Below are positions 32,860 through 40,514 of a stretch of 64,000 nt of DNA, in pieces. The stretch is from Halalkalibacter oceani (GTDB lineage: Bacteria; Bacillota; Bacilli; Bacillales; Bacillaceae_D): positions 1 through 64,000 of the forward strand of contig NZ_JAMBOS010000016.1 in NCBI RefSeq assembly GCF_023715705.1, in the 5' to 3' direction. How positions within the stretch are numbered: the stretch's first letter is position 1; each line of letters starts with the position of its first letter. The notes beneath the pieces are model-generated. The model did not search any database. It saw only the letters and a list, made by a program, of their open reading frames with translations, and had not been told where the DNA came from. A program made the position numbers and the translations under genes.

Positions 32860-33729
32860 ATGAATAAACAAAAAAAGATGGAGAGCGTTCAACAGCATAT
32901 TGCGGCGATTTGCTGCCCATATTGCCGGCGCTCCTTACAAGTGAAGAATGGCAGCTTGATTTGCGCGGACGGCCACACGTTTGACCTGGCGAGACAAGGC
33001 TACGTCAACATGCTGAACCGCCCGGGAAATCAGCAATATGATAAAAGATTGTTCATGGCAAGACAGGAGATTATTACGGCCAGCGGACTATATGACGTGT
33101 TACATCAGAAGATCGCCAAAGTGGTTAAGGAATACTTCGCCGCCGGGCGTTCCTCTCTTTTCATGTTAGATGCCGGGTGTGGCGAAGGGTCGCATTTGCA
33201 ACGGATAATCGAGCGGAGCCAACAGCCGGTTATAACCGGGGTTGGTCTTGATCTTTCAAAGGAAGGCATTAAGCTGGCTGCCCAGTCCTATAAGGAGCCG
33301 CTTTGGTTCGTCGGGGATTTAGCAAAATCACCATTCACTGACGGGGTGTTCGATGCGATTTTGAATATCCTGTCACCAGCCAATTACAAGGAGTTTCAGC
33401 GGCTGCTCGCTCCAGACGGGATCGTGATAAAGGTCGTTCCGCGCCAGAACTATTTAAAAGAGCTGCGAGAGGCGTTATTTATGGAGACGGAGAAAAAGGT
33501 TTACCGAAAACAGAGTCCGGCCCACCGGTTTAAAGAGCACTTTGAGCTCGTTGACGTGATGGATGTCAGCCATGTAACAAGCTTGAATCAAGCTCACCTG
33601 TCCCAGCTCGCGTTAATGTCTCCGCTGTCCTGGACCGCGGAAAGGGAGAGGATTGTGCGTTTTTCGGAGCGGGTAACAGCCGGAATTACAATTGATTTAG
33701 AAATTATAGTCGGACGGCTGAAAGGATAG
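32860..33729 (+). CDS. rlmA: 23S rRNA (guanine-N1)-methyltransferase, RlmA family
   Basis: 289 residues. The N-terminal zinc ribbon has ligands Cys19, Cys22, Cys35 and His39 (CCPYC ... CADGH), then FDLARQGYVNML typical of RlmA/TlrB. The SAM-binding motif is LDAGCGEGSHL, and NILSPANYKEFQRLLAPDG is the family active-site region. Gram-positive RlmA(II) proteins methylate G748 in the macrolide-exit-tunnel region; the TlrB homolog contributes to tylosin resistance. The ribosome binding site is weak. Expression appears controlled by the upstream arrest-peptide leader. Confidence 0.93.
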   Translation: MNKQKKMESVQQHIAAICCPYCRRSLQVKNGSLICADGHTFDLARQGYVNMLNRPGNQQYDKRLFMARQEIITASGLYDVLHQKIAKVVKEYFAAGRSSLFMLDAGCGEGSHLQRIIERSQQPVITGVGLDLSKEGIKLAAQSYKEPLWFVGDLAKSPFTDGVFDAILNILSPANYKEFQRLLAPDGIVIKVVPRQNYLKELREALFMETEKKVYRKQSPAHRFKEHFELVDVMDVSHVTSLNQAHLSQLALMSPLSWTAERERIVRFSERVTAGITIDLEIIVGRLKG

Positions 33730-33793
33730 TCGGCACATTTTTGCTTTTCACCGTGGCGGGTATTAAGATAAGGGGGATAAGGAGCGTGAAGAG

Positions 33794-34351
33794 ATGAAAA
33801 CGGAACAGCAGTACTTTGAAGAAGGAAAATCAATTCAGACGTACATGGAAGAAATGAGCAAGCTGAAAGAAGAAAGCACCGGCGTGTATAAAGCATTTGA
33901 ACTGCCTGAGGACGGCTTTGTGGACACGTTGAAGCGGCATCGTCTTCACTTCCTGATAATCACCGAAGACTGGTGCGGGGATGCGATGATGATTAATCCG
34001 GTCATTCGTAAAGTAGCAGAGGCCGCTGGTGTCGAAATGCGTGTCGCGTTGCGTGATGCAGATACTGATTTGATCGACCGTCACTTAACAAATGGCGGGC
34101 GGGCGATTCCGATTGTTTTGATTTTAGATGAACAAGGGCAGCTTGTTGGGAAATGGGGCCCGCGTTCTCCTGAAGGACAGAAATTGGTTGACGGGCTGCG
34201 GGCTGGCTTACCACCGAAGGAGGACCCCGGCTTTGAGGAAAAGCAAAAAGCGATGTACGCCGCGCTGAAATCAACATATGCAGAGGATTCCCAGCTCTGG
34301 CTTTCTGTCTATGAAAGCTTTAAAAAGACCGTGCGGAGTCTGATAGGGTAA
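33794..34351 (+). CDS. Thioredoxin-family protein (Thioredoxin_9 type)
   Basis: 185-residue thioredoxin-fold protein with WCGDAM at the active-site position, so only one of the two redox Cys is present; this is normal for the subfamily. The cis-Pro region is GGRAIPIVLIL. It has an N-terminal helical extension and a C-terminal helix (KQKAMYAALKST). AAGGAG precedes the ATG. A role in disulfide or peroxide chemistry is plausible but not shown. Placed 64 nt after rlmA, it could be co-transcribed with it. Confidence 0.85.
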   Translation: MKTEQQYFEEGKSIQTYMEEMSKLKEESTGVYKAFELPEDGFVDTLKRHRLHFLIITEDWCGDAMMINPVIRKVAEAAGVEMRVALRDADTDLIDRHLTNGGRAIPIVLILDEQGQLVGKWGPRSPEGQKLVDGLRAGLPPKEDPGFEEKQKAMYAALKSTYAEDSQLWLSVYESFKKTVRSLIG

Positions 34352-34358
34352 AAAAGTG

Positions 34359-34403
34359 CGGGGCTGGTTCAAAAAAGGTTGTTTTGGACCGGTCCCGGTT
34401 TTT
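34359..34403 (+). terminator. Intrinsic terminator after the thioredoxin-like gene
   Basis: Stem of about 16 bp with wobbles (CGGGGCTGGTTCAAAA / TTTTGGACCGGTCCCG) and five T. Confidence 0.75.
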
Positions 34404-34414
34404 AAAGACTATTA

Positions 34415-34444
34415 TTGACAATAAGGAAGTACTCCATTTACAAT
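34415..34444 (+). promoter_or_regulatory. Promoter of the P450-tetR unit
   Basis: Perfect TTGACA (34415-34420), 18 bp, TACAAT (34439-34444). The -10 box runs into the palindrome at 34442. Confidence 0.7.
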
Positions 34445-34468
34445 TATGACTGACAGTCAGTCATAATT
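34442..34468. promoter_or_regulatory. TetR operator, perfect 13-bp palindrome
   Basis: AATTATGACTGAC-A-GTCAGTCATAATT, perfect arms around one central base, overlapping the -10 and transcription start. The core TGACTGAC-GTCAGTCA is the kind of site bound by TetR repressors adjacent to fatty-acid P450 genes (FatR-type). The cognate repressor is probably the gene at 35923. Confidence 0.8.
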
Positions 34469-34493
34469 TGTCTTGAAGAAGGGAGCCAGAAAG

Positions 34494-35855
34494 ATGCCAG
34501 CAAAAACGATGCCGACCGGACCGAAGGGAAATCCTGTTTTAGGAAATACGGTTGAGTTTGGGAGAGATCCGCTCCGCTTTATTACAAAATGCAGTCAGCA
34601 GTATGGAGAGATTGTCCGCTTGAAATTTGAGAAGGACAGGGAGTCATTTCTCCTTAACGATCCCGAGCATATTCAATACGTTTTCATGAACAAAGGCGGC
34701 GAGTTTTCGAAAGGGTATCAGCAGGACCCAATTATGGGGCTCGTATTCGGCAATGGTTTACTGACAAGTGAAGGATCGTTCTGGCTCAGACAACGCCGTT
34801 TATCCCAGCCTGCCTTTCATCCGGGGCGGATTGCTGATTATGCCGGGACGATGGTGCGTTACAGCGAGCGGATGGTAGCGCAGTGGAACGATGGGGACAA
34901 ACGGGATATCAATGACGAAATGATGCAGCTGACGATGGCGATCGCGACGAAGACTCTGTTTGACCTCGACCTTCATCAAGGCGACTCCCGTGATGCGAGC
35001 CGCGCGCTCGATACGGTGATGACCGCCTTCAACACGCAAATGACAAATGTATTCCGCCATATTTTGCATCTAATCGGACTTGGTAAGCTCGTCCCGCCAG
35101 TTAATCGTCAGCTAAAGGAGGCGGTGGCTGACTTGGATAACATGATCTATGCCATCATAGAAGAAAGACGGAATCACCCTGGTGACCGGGGCGACCTTCT
35201 TTCCATGCTGATTTCCACTTATGATGAAGACGATGGCAGCACGATGACCGATCAGCAGCTGCGCGACGAGGTCATTGCCCTATTTTTAGCAGGGCATGAA
35301 ACAACGGCCAATACGCTCAGCTGGGCCTTTTACTTGCTTTCCCAGCACCCGGATATCGAGGAGAAATTGTATCAGGAAGTGTCTCGGGTAGTAGGTGATC
35401 GTCCCGCCACGCTGGCTGACTTATCGAAGCTGTCTTATACCGAGAATGTAATTAAAGAAACGCTGCGCATTCAGCCGACAGTATGGTTGATTTCAAGATA
35501 CGCAGAGCAGGACGTCACACTCGGAGGCTACGAGATTCCGGCCGGCTCGGAGGTGATGATCAGTCAGTGGGCGATGCACCGGAATCTGCGCTATTTCAAT
35601 GATCCTTTGACTTTTTCTCCGGAAAGGTGGGATAATATCGATAACAAGCCTTCTAAATATGTTTATTTCCCTTTCGGCGGCGGCCCTCGAATTTGTATCG
35701 GGGAACGGTTTGCGATGATGGAGGCGATGCTTCTACTCGCAACGATTGTCAGAGAGTTCCGCTTTGAACTCGTCGATCAGCTGCCAATTAAAATGGAGCC
35801 GTCGATTACACTGCGGCCGAAGCACGGGATCAACATGAGGCTGCATAAACGATAA
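34494..35855 (+). CDS. Cytochrome P450
   Basis: 453-residue soluble single-domain P450. I-helix oxygen-activation motif AGHETTANTLSW, K-helix ETLR (KETLRIQPT), PERF-like SPERWDN, and the heme loop FPFGGGPRICIGERFA with the axial Cys at about 401. The sequence style is CYP4/CYP102-like, suggesting fatty acids or other aliphatic substrates. No reductase domain is fused and no ferredoxin is adjacent, so redox partners come from elsewhere. ATG 34494 has AAGGGAG 8 nt upstream. Repressible by the TetR protein encoded downstream. Confidence 0.95.
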   Translation: MPAKTMPTGPKGNPVLGNTVEFGRDPLRFITKCSQQYGEIVRLKFEKDRESFLLNDPEHIQYVFMNKGGEFSKGYQQDPIMGLVFGNGLLTSEGSFWLRQRRLSQPAFHPGRIADYAGTMVRYSERMVAQWNDGDKRDINDEMMQLTMAIATKTLFDLDLHQGDSRDASRALDTVMTAFNTQMTNVFRHILHLIGLGKLVPPVNRQLKEAVADLDNMIYAIIEERRNHPGDRGDLLSMLISTYDEDDGSTMTDQQLRDEVIALFLAGHETTANTLSWAFYLLSQHPDIEEKLYQEVSRVVGDRPATLADLSKLSYTENVIKETLRIQPTVWLISRYAEQDVTLGGYEIPAGSEVMISQWAMHRNLRYFNDPLTFSPERWDNIDNKPSKYVYFPFGGGPRICIGERFAMMEAMLLLATIVREFRFELVDQLPIKMEPSITLRPKHGINMRLHKR

Positions 35856-35863
35856 GAATAGAT

Positions 35864-35897
35864 GCTCCAAAAGGGTCTGGAACGATCTTTTTGGAGC
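35864..35897 (+). terminator. Stem-loop between P450 and tetR
   Basis: GCTCCAAAA / TTTTGGAGC 9-bp stem followed by CATTTT. Probably partial termination. Confidence 0.55.
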
Positions 35898-35922
35898 CAT
35901 TTTAACGAGCGGGTGATTGGTG

Positions 35923-36504
35923 ATGAAACAGCAGAATGCAGAGCGGCGGGCGGAGATTCTTTCTGTGGCGCGCGAGGTGCTCGCGGAAAAAGGACTGGAA
36001 GCGACAAAGGTATCGGAGATTGTCAAACGGGCAGGGATAGCCCAAGGGACGTTTTATTTATATTTTGATTCGAAGAACGCGCTGATTCAAGCATTGACGA
36101 AGGAAATGATGGACAAGGTATTTGACGTGGTGAGTGAAAGTCTCAACGAAAGTGCTACGTTTGAGCAGGGACTCCGCGAAGGGCTCCGGGTGGCCTTTCA
36201 CAGCATGAGTGACTATTTGGACATTTTTAATATCCTGATGAATGGCTGTGCCGTGCTTTCCTCAGACCCGCAGGAATGGAGAGAGCTGTTTGCGCCATTT
36301 TATGAGCTGCTGGAAGCGTATATTAGAAAGTGGCAGGAAGAGGGAAGCGTCGATTCTCAGTTCGATCCGAAGGTGATCTCAAGGCTGATCGTGTCATTGA
36401 CCGATCAGGCGGTTGATGATTATTACGTGCACCGTTCGTCTGCCTCTGTCGAGTTGTATATCGAAAACCTGACGAGATTTGTGCAAAAAGCGTTGCAGGC
36501 ATAG
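35923..36504 (+). CDS. TetR-family repressor
   Basis: 193 residues. The N-terminal helix-turn-helix has the family pattern RRAEILSVAREVLAEKGLEATKVSEIVKRAGIAQGTFYLYFDSKNAL. The C-terminal ligand domain is helical with many Phe and Met. ATG 35923 is preferred (GGGTGA upstream) over the overlapping TTG and GTG. It is transcribed behind the P450 gene and probably represses both through the palindrome at 34442, with a fatty acid or similar lipophile as inducer. Confidence 0.93.
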   Translation: MKQQNAERRAEILSVAREVLAEKGLEATKVSEIVKRAGIAQGTFYLYFDSKNALIQALTKEMMDKVFDVVSESLNESATFEQGLREGLRVAFHSMSDYLDIFNILMNGCAVLSSDPQEWRELFAPFYELLEAYIRKWQEEGSVDSQFDPKVISRLIVSLTDQAVDDYYVHRSSASVELYIENLTRFVQKALQA

Positions 36505-36533
36505 CTTCACGAAGCGAGCGCCTACGGTTTTAG

Positions 36534-36577
36534 AGATATGGAAAAAGGATGAACTCCCTTTCCCGTATCTTTTTTGT
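36534..36577 (+). terminator. Intrinsic terminator of tetR
   Basis: AGATATGGAAAAAGG pairs with CCCTTTCCCGTATCT including wobbles, followed by TTTTTGTTTTTT. Confidence 0.75.
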
Positions 36578-36704
36578 TTTTTCTGAACAGCGGTTACAGA
36601 CAGAATCCCTTTAAAATCAGTTGCATCAGAAAGGTAACAAAAATATACTATGGACAAGAGTCAGAGCCAGAATGTACGGCTTTCAAAAAGCAGGTGAAGT
36701 ATGG

Positions 36705-38129
36705 ATGAGAAGAGAAATGGTGCAGGAGCTGTGCTTGAATTATACGAATTTAAGCGCAGAAGATATAGAGGTTATTCAAGGAGTCGCCGCCAATTTACAG
36801 CTTATTGCTGATCTGAATAAAGCGAATATTTTTATTGACTGTCTGACGAAGGAGGGCCAGCATGCGATTGTGGTGGCGGAAGCCTCACCTGCGACAGCCT
36901 TACCGGTGTACGAGAACCCGGTAGTTGGAAAGTTTGCGTATGAAGCGTTCGAGCCGGCGGTATTTAATACGTTACGGACAGGCAAGCCGATGTTTCAAAA
37001 TCGCGCGTTAACGCAGGAGGGCAGGACAGTGGAGCAAAGTGTTGTTCCACTCTTGGGGCCGCGGGGGCGGGTTATCGGCACGGTCATTATGGAGAAAGCA
37101 AGTGAAGAGCTGCATTATCAGCAAAAGGTGAAGGCTTTGTCGGAGGCGAATGAGACATTGAGCGAAATGCTGATCGGGATCACGGAGCAACAGCCGATAT
37201 TGCCTGAAGTGATGGAGGATTCGATCTTCTTTATTAATGATCAGGGCGAGTTGTTCTATACGAATCGCCCGGCGATTAATTTGATTCACGAAATAGGCGG
37301 GGAAGGAAAGGTAGGGAATCGGCTTACCGATTATTTCCCGGAGGTCGCTGCGATTTTGGAGGATGAGGAGGAGGTGCTTGTAAGCGAAATTCCTATTCTT
37401 GACCAGATATTTCAAGTGAAGAAAATCCCGCTCACACAGCTCGATCATGACAAAAGCGCAATTGTCATTTTGAAAAACATCACAGAATTGCGCGAGAAGG
37501 AACGGGAGCTGCTCGTCAAAACTGTTACGCTGCGCGAGGTTCACCATCGGGTGAAAAACAATTTGCAGACGGTGGCCAGCCTGCTGCGTCTGCAAATGAA
37601 AAGAGGATTACCGGAAGAAAGCAAGGTTTACTTTGCTGAAAGCTTGAACCGGATTACGAGCATCGCCGCTGTGTATGAAATCATCCTTGCCAATTCAAAT
37701 GTTGATGTCGTCGATCTCTATCAGCTCGTTGAGAAAATCGGCAACGCTCTTGTCGGTGAAGCAGAGCGCGAGGAAAAGAAAATTGAGCTCTCCTATTCAG
37801 GAATACCGGTTCAGATTGAGTCAAGCAAGGCTGTGACGATTGCGTTAATTATCAATGAATTAATCCAAAATTGTGTGAAGCATGCATTTGACGGGATGGA
37901 TAAAGGTCAGGTCGACGTTACGTTTACGCGGGAAGGGGATCGTTTTTTGATTCGTGTCACGGACGATGGAAAAGGATTTGCCCCGGAGGCGAGGTCTTCG
38001 TTAGGGCTCGATATCGTGACGATGCTGATTGAGCATGATTTGGCGGGTGAGTTTTCGATCAGGCAAATGGAAGCAGGGACTGTCGCTACGGTTGATATCC
38101 CGCTGAACAGGGAGTTGGTGTTGCGGTGA
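36705..38129 (+). CDS. eutW: EutW, sensor histidine kinase for ethanolamine
   Basis: 474-residue soluble kinase. An N-terminal sensor region and a PAS-like segment (MEDSIFFINDQGELFYTNRPAINL) precede a HisKA_2 box LREVHHRVKNNLQTVASLL and an HATPase domain (INELIQNCVKHAF, DDGKGF, SLGLDIV). This class pairs with ANTAR regulators. ATG 36705 has AGGTGA 7 nt upstream; the extra 28 codons upstream are not family-like. Four-nt overlap with eutV. Family members sense ethanolamine directly. Confidence 0.93.
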   Translation: MRREMVQELCLNYTNLSAEDIEVIQGVAANLQLIADLNKANIFIDCLTKEGQHAIVVAEASPATALPVYENPVVGKFAYEAFEPAVFNTLRTGKPMFQNRALTQEGRTVEQSVVPLLGPRGRVIGTVIMEKASEELHYQQKVKALSEANETLSEMLIGITEQQPILPEVMEDSIFFINDQGELFYTNRPAINLIHEIGGEGKVGNRLTDYFPEVAAILEDEEEVLVSEIPILDQIFQVKKIPLTQLDHDKSAIVILKNITELREKERELLVKTVTLREVHHRVKNNLQTVASLLRLQMKRGLPEESKVYFAESLNRITSIAAVYEIILANSNVDVVDLYQLVEKIGNALVGEAEREEKKIELSYSGIPVQIESSKAVTIALIINELIQNCVKHAFDGMDKGQVDVTFTREGDRFLIRVTDDGKGFAPEARSSLGLDIVTMLIEHDLAGEFSIRQMEAGTVATVDIPLNRELVLR

Positions 38130-38695
38130 AAAAACGGATCTTGCTCGTTGAAGATGAATCGATTGTCCGGCTTGATGTTTCCATGATGCTTGAGGAAGCG
38201 GGCTATGAGGTCATCGCTCAGGCGGGGGATGGAGAGAAAGCGATTGAGCACGCGTTTCAATTGAAGCCGGACTTAATTATCATGGATATTAAAATGCCGA
38301 AATTAAACGGACTGAAGGCAAGCGAAATCATCTCGAAAAGACTGGATCTGCCGATTTTGCTGTTGACCGCCTACAGCCAGCGGGAATACATCGATAAAGC
38401 GAAGAGGGCGAATATCGTCGGTTATTTAGTTAAGCCGGTTTCCGAAGCGAGCCTTATTCCAGCGGTGGAAATTGCCTTGCAGCAGGCGGAAAATGCCCGG
38501 CTCTACCGGCGGCAGGTCGAGGAAATGGATCAGAAGCTGAAGGATCGAAAGCTGATTGAGAAGGCGAAGGGAATGCTAATGAACAAATATAGCCTGTCCG
38601 AGGAGGAAGCGTATCGGAAGCTGAGACGAATGAGCATGGATAAACAGGTCGGCATGGAGGCAATCGCCCGTGAGATCGTAAAGAGGGAGTCGTAA
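38126..38695 (+). CDS. eutV: EutV, ANTAR-domain antiterminator response regulator
   Basis: 189 residues. Receiver domain with Asp54 (IIMDIKMPKL), Thr in LLLTAYSQ and Lys in LVKPVSE. A coiled-coil linker is followed by a C-terminal ANTAR domain (about 130-185; DRKLIEKAKGMLMNKYSLSEEEAYRKLRRMSMDK). Phosphorylated ANTAR proteins bind paired hexaloop hairpins in nascent RNA and prevent terminator formation. A matching RNA element precedes eutA at 38942-39021. Starts with GTG overlapping the eutW stop. Confidence 0.96.
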   Translation: MKKRILLVEDESIVRLDVSMMLEEAGYEVIAQAGDGEKAIEHAFQLKPDLIIMDIKMPKLNGLKASEIISKRLDLPILLLTAYSQREYIDKAKRANIVGYLVKPVSEASLIPAVEIALQQAENARLYRRQVEEMDQKLKDRKLIEKAKGMLMNKYSLSEEEAYRKLRRMSMDKQVGMEAIAREIVKRES

Positions 38696-38771
38696 GCTGT
38701 GCCTTAAAAAACACAACCTTTCTACAGCGGAGTTGGGGGCTTGTGGCAATGTCCCTACGCTCATTACGAAA

Positions 38772-38811
38772 AAGCTGTTGAAAAAGTGGGCATCGTACTT
38801 TTCAGCAGCTT
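38772..38811 (+). terminator. Stem-loop after eutV
   Basis: AAGCTGTTGAAAAAGT pairs with ACTTTTCAGCAGCTT. The T tract is lacking, so termination efficiency is unclear. Confidence 0.45.
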
Positions 38812-38904
38812 CCGTACAAGGAGCTTTAATCGATCATGGCGATGCCGCTCTTTGCTTAAAAGAGGATTGTAAGATAATCTGACAGAATTTTTTGAATGAA
38901 GCGG

Positions 38905-38933
38905 TGTACAACAAGAATCAGTTCGTCTATAAT
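38905..38933 (+). promoter_or_regulatory. Promoter of eutABC
   Basis: TGTACA (38905-38910), 17 bp, perfect TATAAT (38928-38933). Transcription would start near 38940, directly at the predicted ANTAR hairpin P1. Confidence 0.6.
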
Positions 38934-38941
38934 ACGTTCTA

Positions 38942-39021
38942 TAGCAAATGAATCTAATCGGCAAAGGCGCCTTATACAAACTTTCATCGCAGTGGATGAG
39001 GTTTTTGTAAGGCGCCTTTTT
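38942..39021 (+). promoter_or_regulatory. ANTAR target RNA with overlapping terminator
   Basis: P1: TAGCA-AATGAA-TCTA (38942-38956, one bulge) with hexaloop AATGAA. P2: GGC-AAAGGC-GCC (38960-38971). Both loops have A at position 1 and G at position 4, as ANTAR substrates require, and lie 10 nt apart. The P2 loop and 3' stem are also the left arm of a strong terminator (38963-38980 with 39004-39019, then T). P2 and the terminator are therefore exclusive, which is the EutV mechanism. Confidence 0.6.
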
Positions 39022-39052
39022 GATTGCGTCAAAATGAGGAGGTGACTTCGTT

Positions 39053-40495
39053 ATTCACTCATTTGTCCCTGGAAGCGAGGAGATCTACAGTGCCGGAATT
39101 GATATTGGAACGAGCACGACGAAGCTCGTTTTAAGCAAATTTTTCATTCGAAACATGGCGGGTGGGATGCATATGCCGCGCATCGAAATTGTCAACAAAG
39201 AGATCATTCATCGGAGTCCGATTTATCGAACACCGCTAAAGTCCGCGACGGCAATTGACATGAAAAAGGTAAAAGACCTCGTTATGCTGGAATATGCAAA
39301 GGCAGGGATAGCGCCGGCTGATATTAAAACGGGCGCCGTGATGATTACAGGGGAGACGGCAACAAAGCACAATGCTAGAGAGGTCGTCGATCATTTATCT
39401 GACTATGCCGGCGATTTTCTAGTGGCGACAGCCGGGCCGGATTTAGAAGGAATCATTGCCGCAAAAGGATCGGGAGCTTACGAATATTCCAAAAAGACGG
39501 GAAAGGTGGTCGCCAATATCGACATCGGCGGAGGGACGGCAAATGTAGCTGTTTATCAGGCCGGGAAGCTTTGTGGAACATGTACGTTGCACATAGGTGG
39601 ACGACTGATTGAATTGTCCGATGGCCATATTCAGCGCTTGTCGCCGCCAATCAAACAGCTGCTGCCGCAGCTTGGAGTAACGCTTGTAGAAGGTCGCGGC
39701 TATACGCGGCCGGAGCTGAAACAAATAACCGATTATATGGCCGCGGTTATTGAACGAATGCTTCGGTGCAGGCTTATCGGCGAAGATGATGTGCTGCTTC
39801 TTGGGCATCCTCCCGACTGGGAGGAAGAAATAGAAGCGATCATGTTTTCAGGAGGAGTCAGTGAATGTCTGTACCGTTATGAAAGAGCGACCGAAGAGAC
39901 GGTATACGAAGATATCGGCGAGCTTTTGGCGACCTCACTTCAAGAGAACAGCGGCTTAGCATCGTGGAGGTGGATTCCTCCGAGTGAAACGGTGCGCGCT
40001 ACGGTGCTGGGGGCAGGCATGCAAACGACGGACATTAGCGGCGCGACGATTCAGGTTGATCCGGCTGATTTGCCGATCAAAAATTTGCCCGTCTTTCGCG
40101 TCAGCCTCAATCATGATCTCAAAACCGGGAAAGCGGTTATTCATCAGGCGGTGAAGCAGGCAATTGAGCTCTATGATCCGCAGCGTGAAGGGCAAAATTT
40201 TGCTCTGTATGTGAGTGACATCCCTTATTTAAGCTTTAAGGATGTGCAGTTTTTAGCGGGAGTACTGCTGGAGGCAATTCAGGCAAAGCCGTTCAGCGCT
40301 CAGCCTTTGGTCATTGTGCTTGAAGCGGATTATGCGAAAGTGCTTGGACAGACGCTGACGTTTCAGGCCAGGCAGCAAAGCGTCATCTCGATTGACCAGA
40401 TTCATGTCGGCCATGGTGACTATATTGATATCGGTCACCTTCTCAAGACAGGTGTCGTGCCATTCGTCGTCAAAACGTTGACATTTCAACATTAA
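39053..40495 (+). CDS. eutA: EutA, ethanolamine ammonia-lyase reactivase
   Basis: ATP-dependent factor that exchanges damaged cobalamin from EutBC. It belongs to the actin-like ATPase fold. The phosphate-1 motif GIDIGTSTTKLVLS is encoded at 39095-39136, upstream of the first in-frame ATG (39155), so the ATG start would delete it. Between the upstream stop (39035) and 39155 no ATG, GTG or TTG is in frame. The best candidate is ATT at 39053, 7 nt after AGGAGGTGA, giving 480 residues. Alternatively one base is missing after the GTG at 39042. Second motif DIGGGTANVAVYQ is intact. Confidence 0.8.
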   Translation: MHSFVPGSEEIYSAGIDIGTSTTKLVLSKFFIRNMAGGMHMPRIEIVNKEIIHRSPIYRTPLKSATAIDMKKVKDLVMLEYAKAGIAPADIKTGAVMITGETATKHNAREVVDHLSDYAGDFLVATAGPDLEGIIAAKGSGAYEYSKKTGKVVANIDIGGGTANVAVYQAGKLCGTCTLHIGGRLIELSDGHIQRLSPPIKQLLPQLGVTLVEGRGYTRPELKQITDYMAAVIERMLRCRLIGEDDVLLLGHPPDWEEEIEAIMFSGGVSECLYRYERATEETVYEDIGELLATSLQENSGLASWRWIPPSETVRATVLGAGMQTTDISGATIQVDPADLPIKNLPVFRVSLNHDLKTGKAVIHQAVKQAIELYDPQREGQNFALYVSDIPYLSFKDVQFLAGVLLEAIQAKPFSAQPLVIVLEADYAKVLGQTLTFQARQQSVISIDQIHVGHGDYIDIGHLLKTGVVPFVVKTLTFQH

Positions 40496-40514
40496 GAGAG
40501 AGGAGGGCTTATGT

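Larger units (their letters stand above)
38696..39052. other. eutV-eutA intergenic control region
   Basis: 357 bases containing a stem-loop after eutV (38772-38811), a promoter (38905-38933) and the ANTAR-type leader with terminator (38942-39021). No further gene seen. Confidence 0.6.

Noticed and set aside
33794-34351. Thioredoxin-like protein as a mutant lacking its second Cys
   Set aside because: WCGDAM is the normal active-site form of this subfamily, so the missing Cys is not a defect.
37008-37595. 195-codon minus-strand ORF opposite eutW
   Set aside because: Antisense to the HisKA_2 kinase and rich in Leu/Arg/Gln as expected from a complementary frame. No start signal.
38981-39000. 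Stem-loop TCATC-GCAGTG-GATGA as the second ANTAR hairpin
   Set aside because: Its loop lacks A at position 1 and it forms the terminator loop itself. GGC-AAAGGC-GCC at 38960 fits the consensus and the exclusive pairing better.
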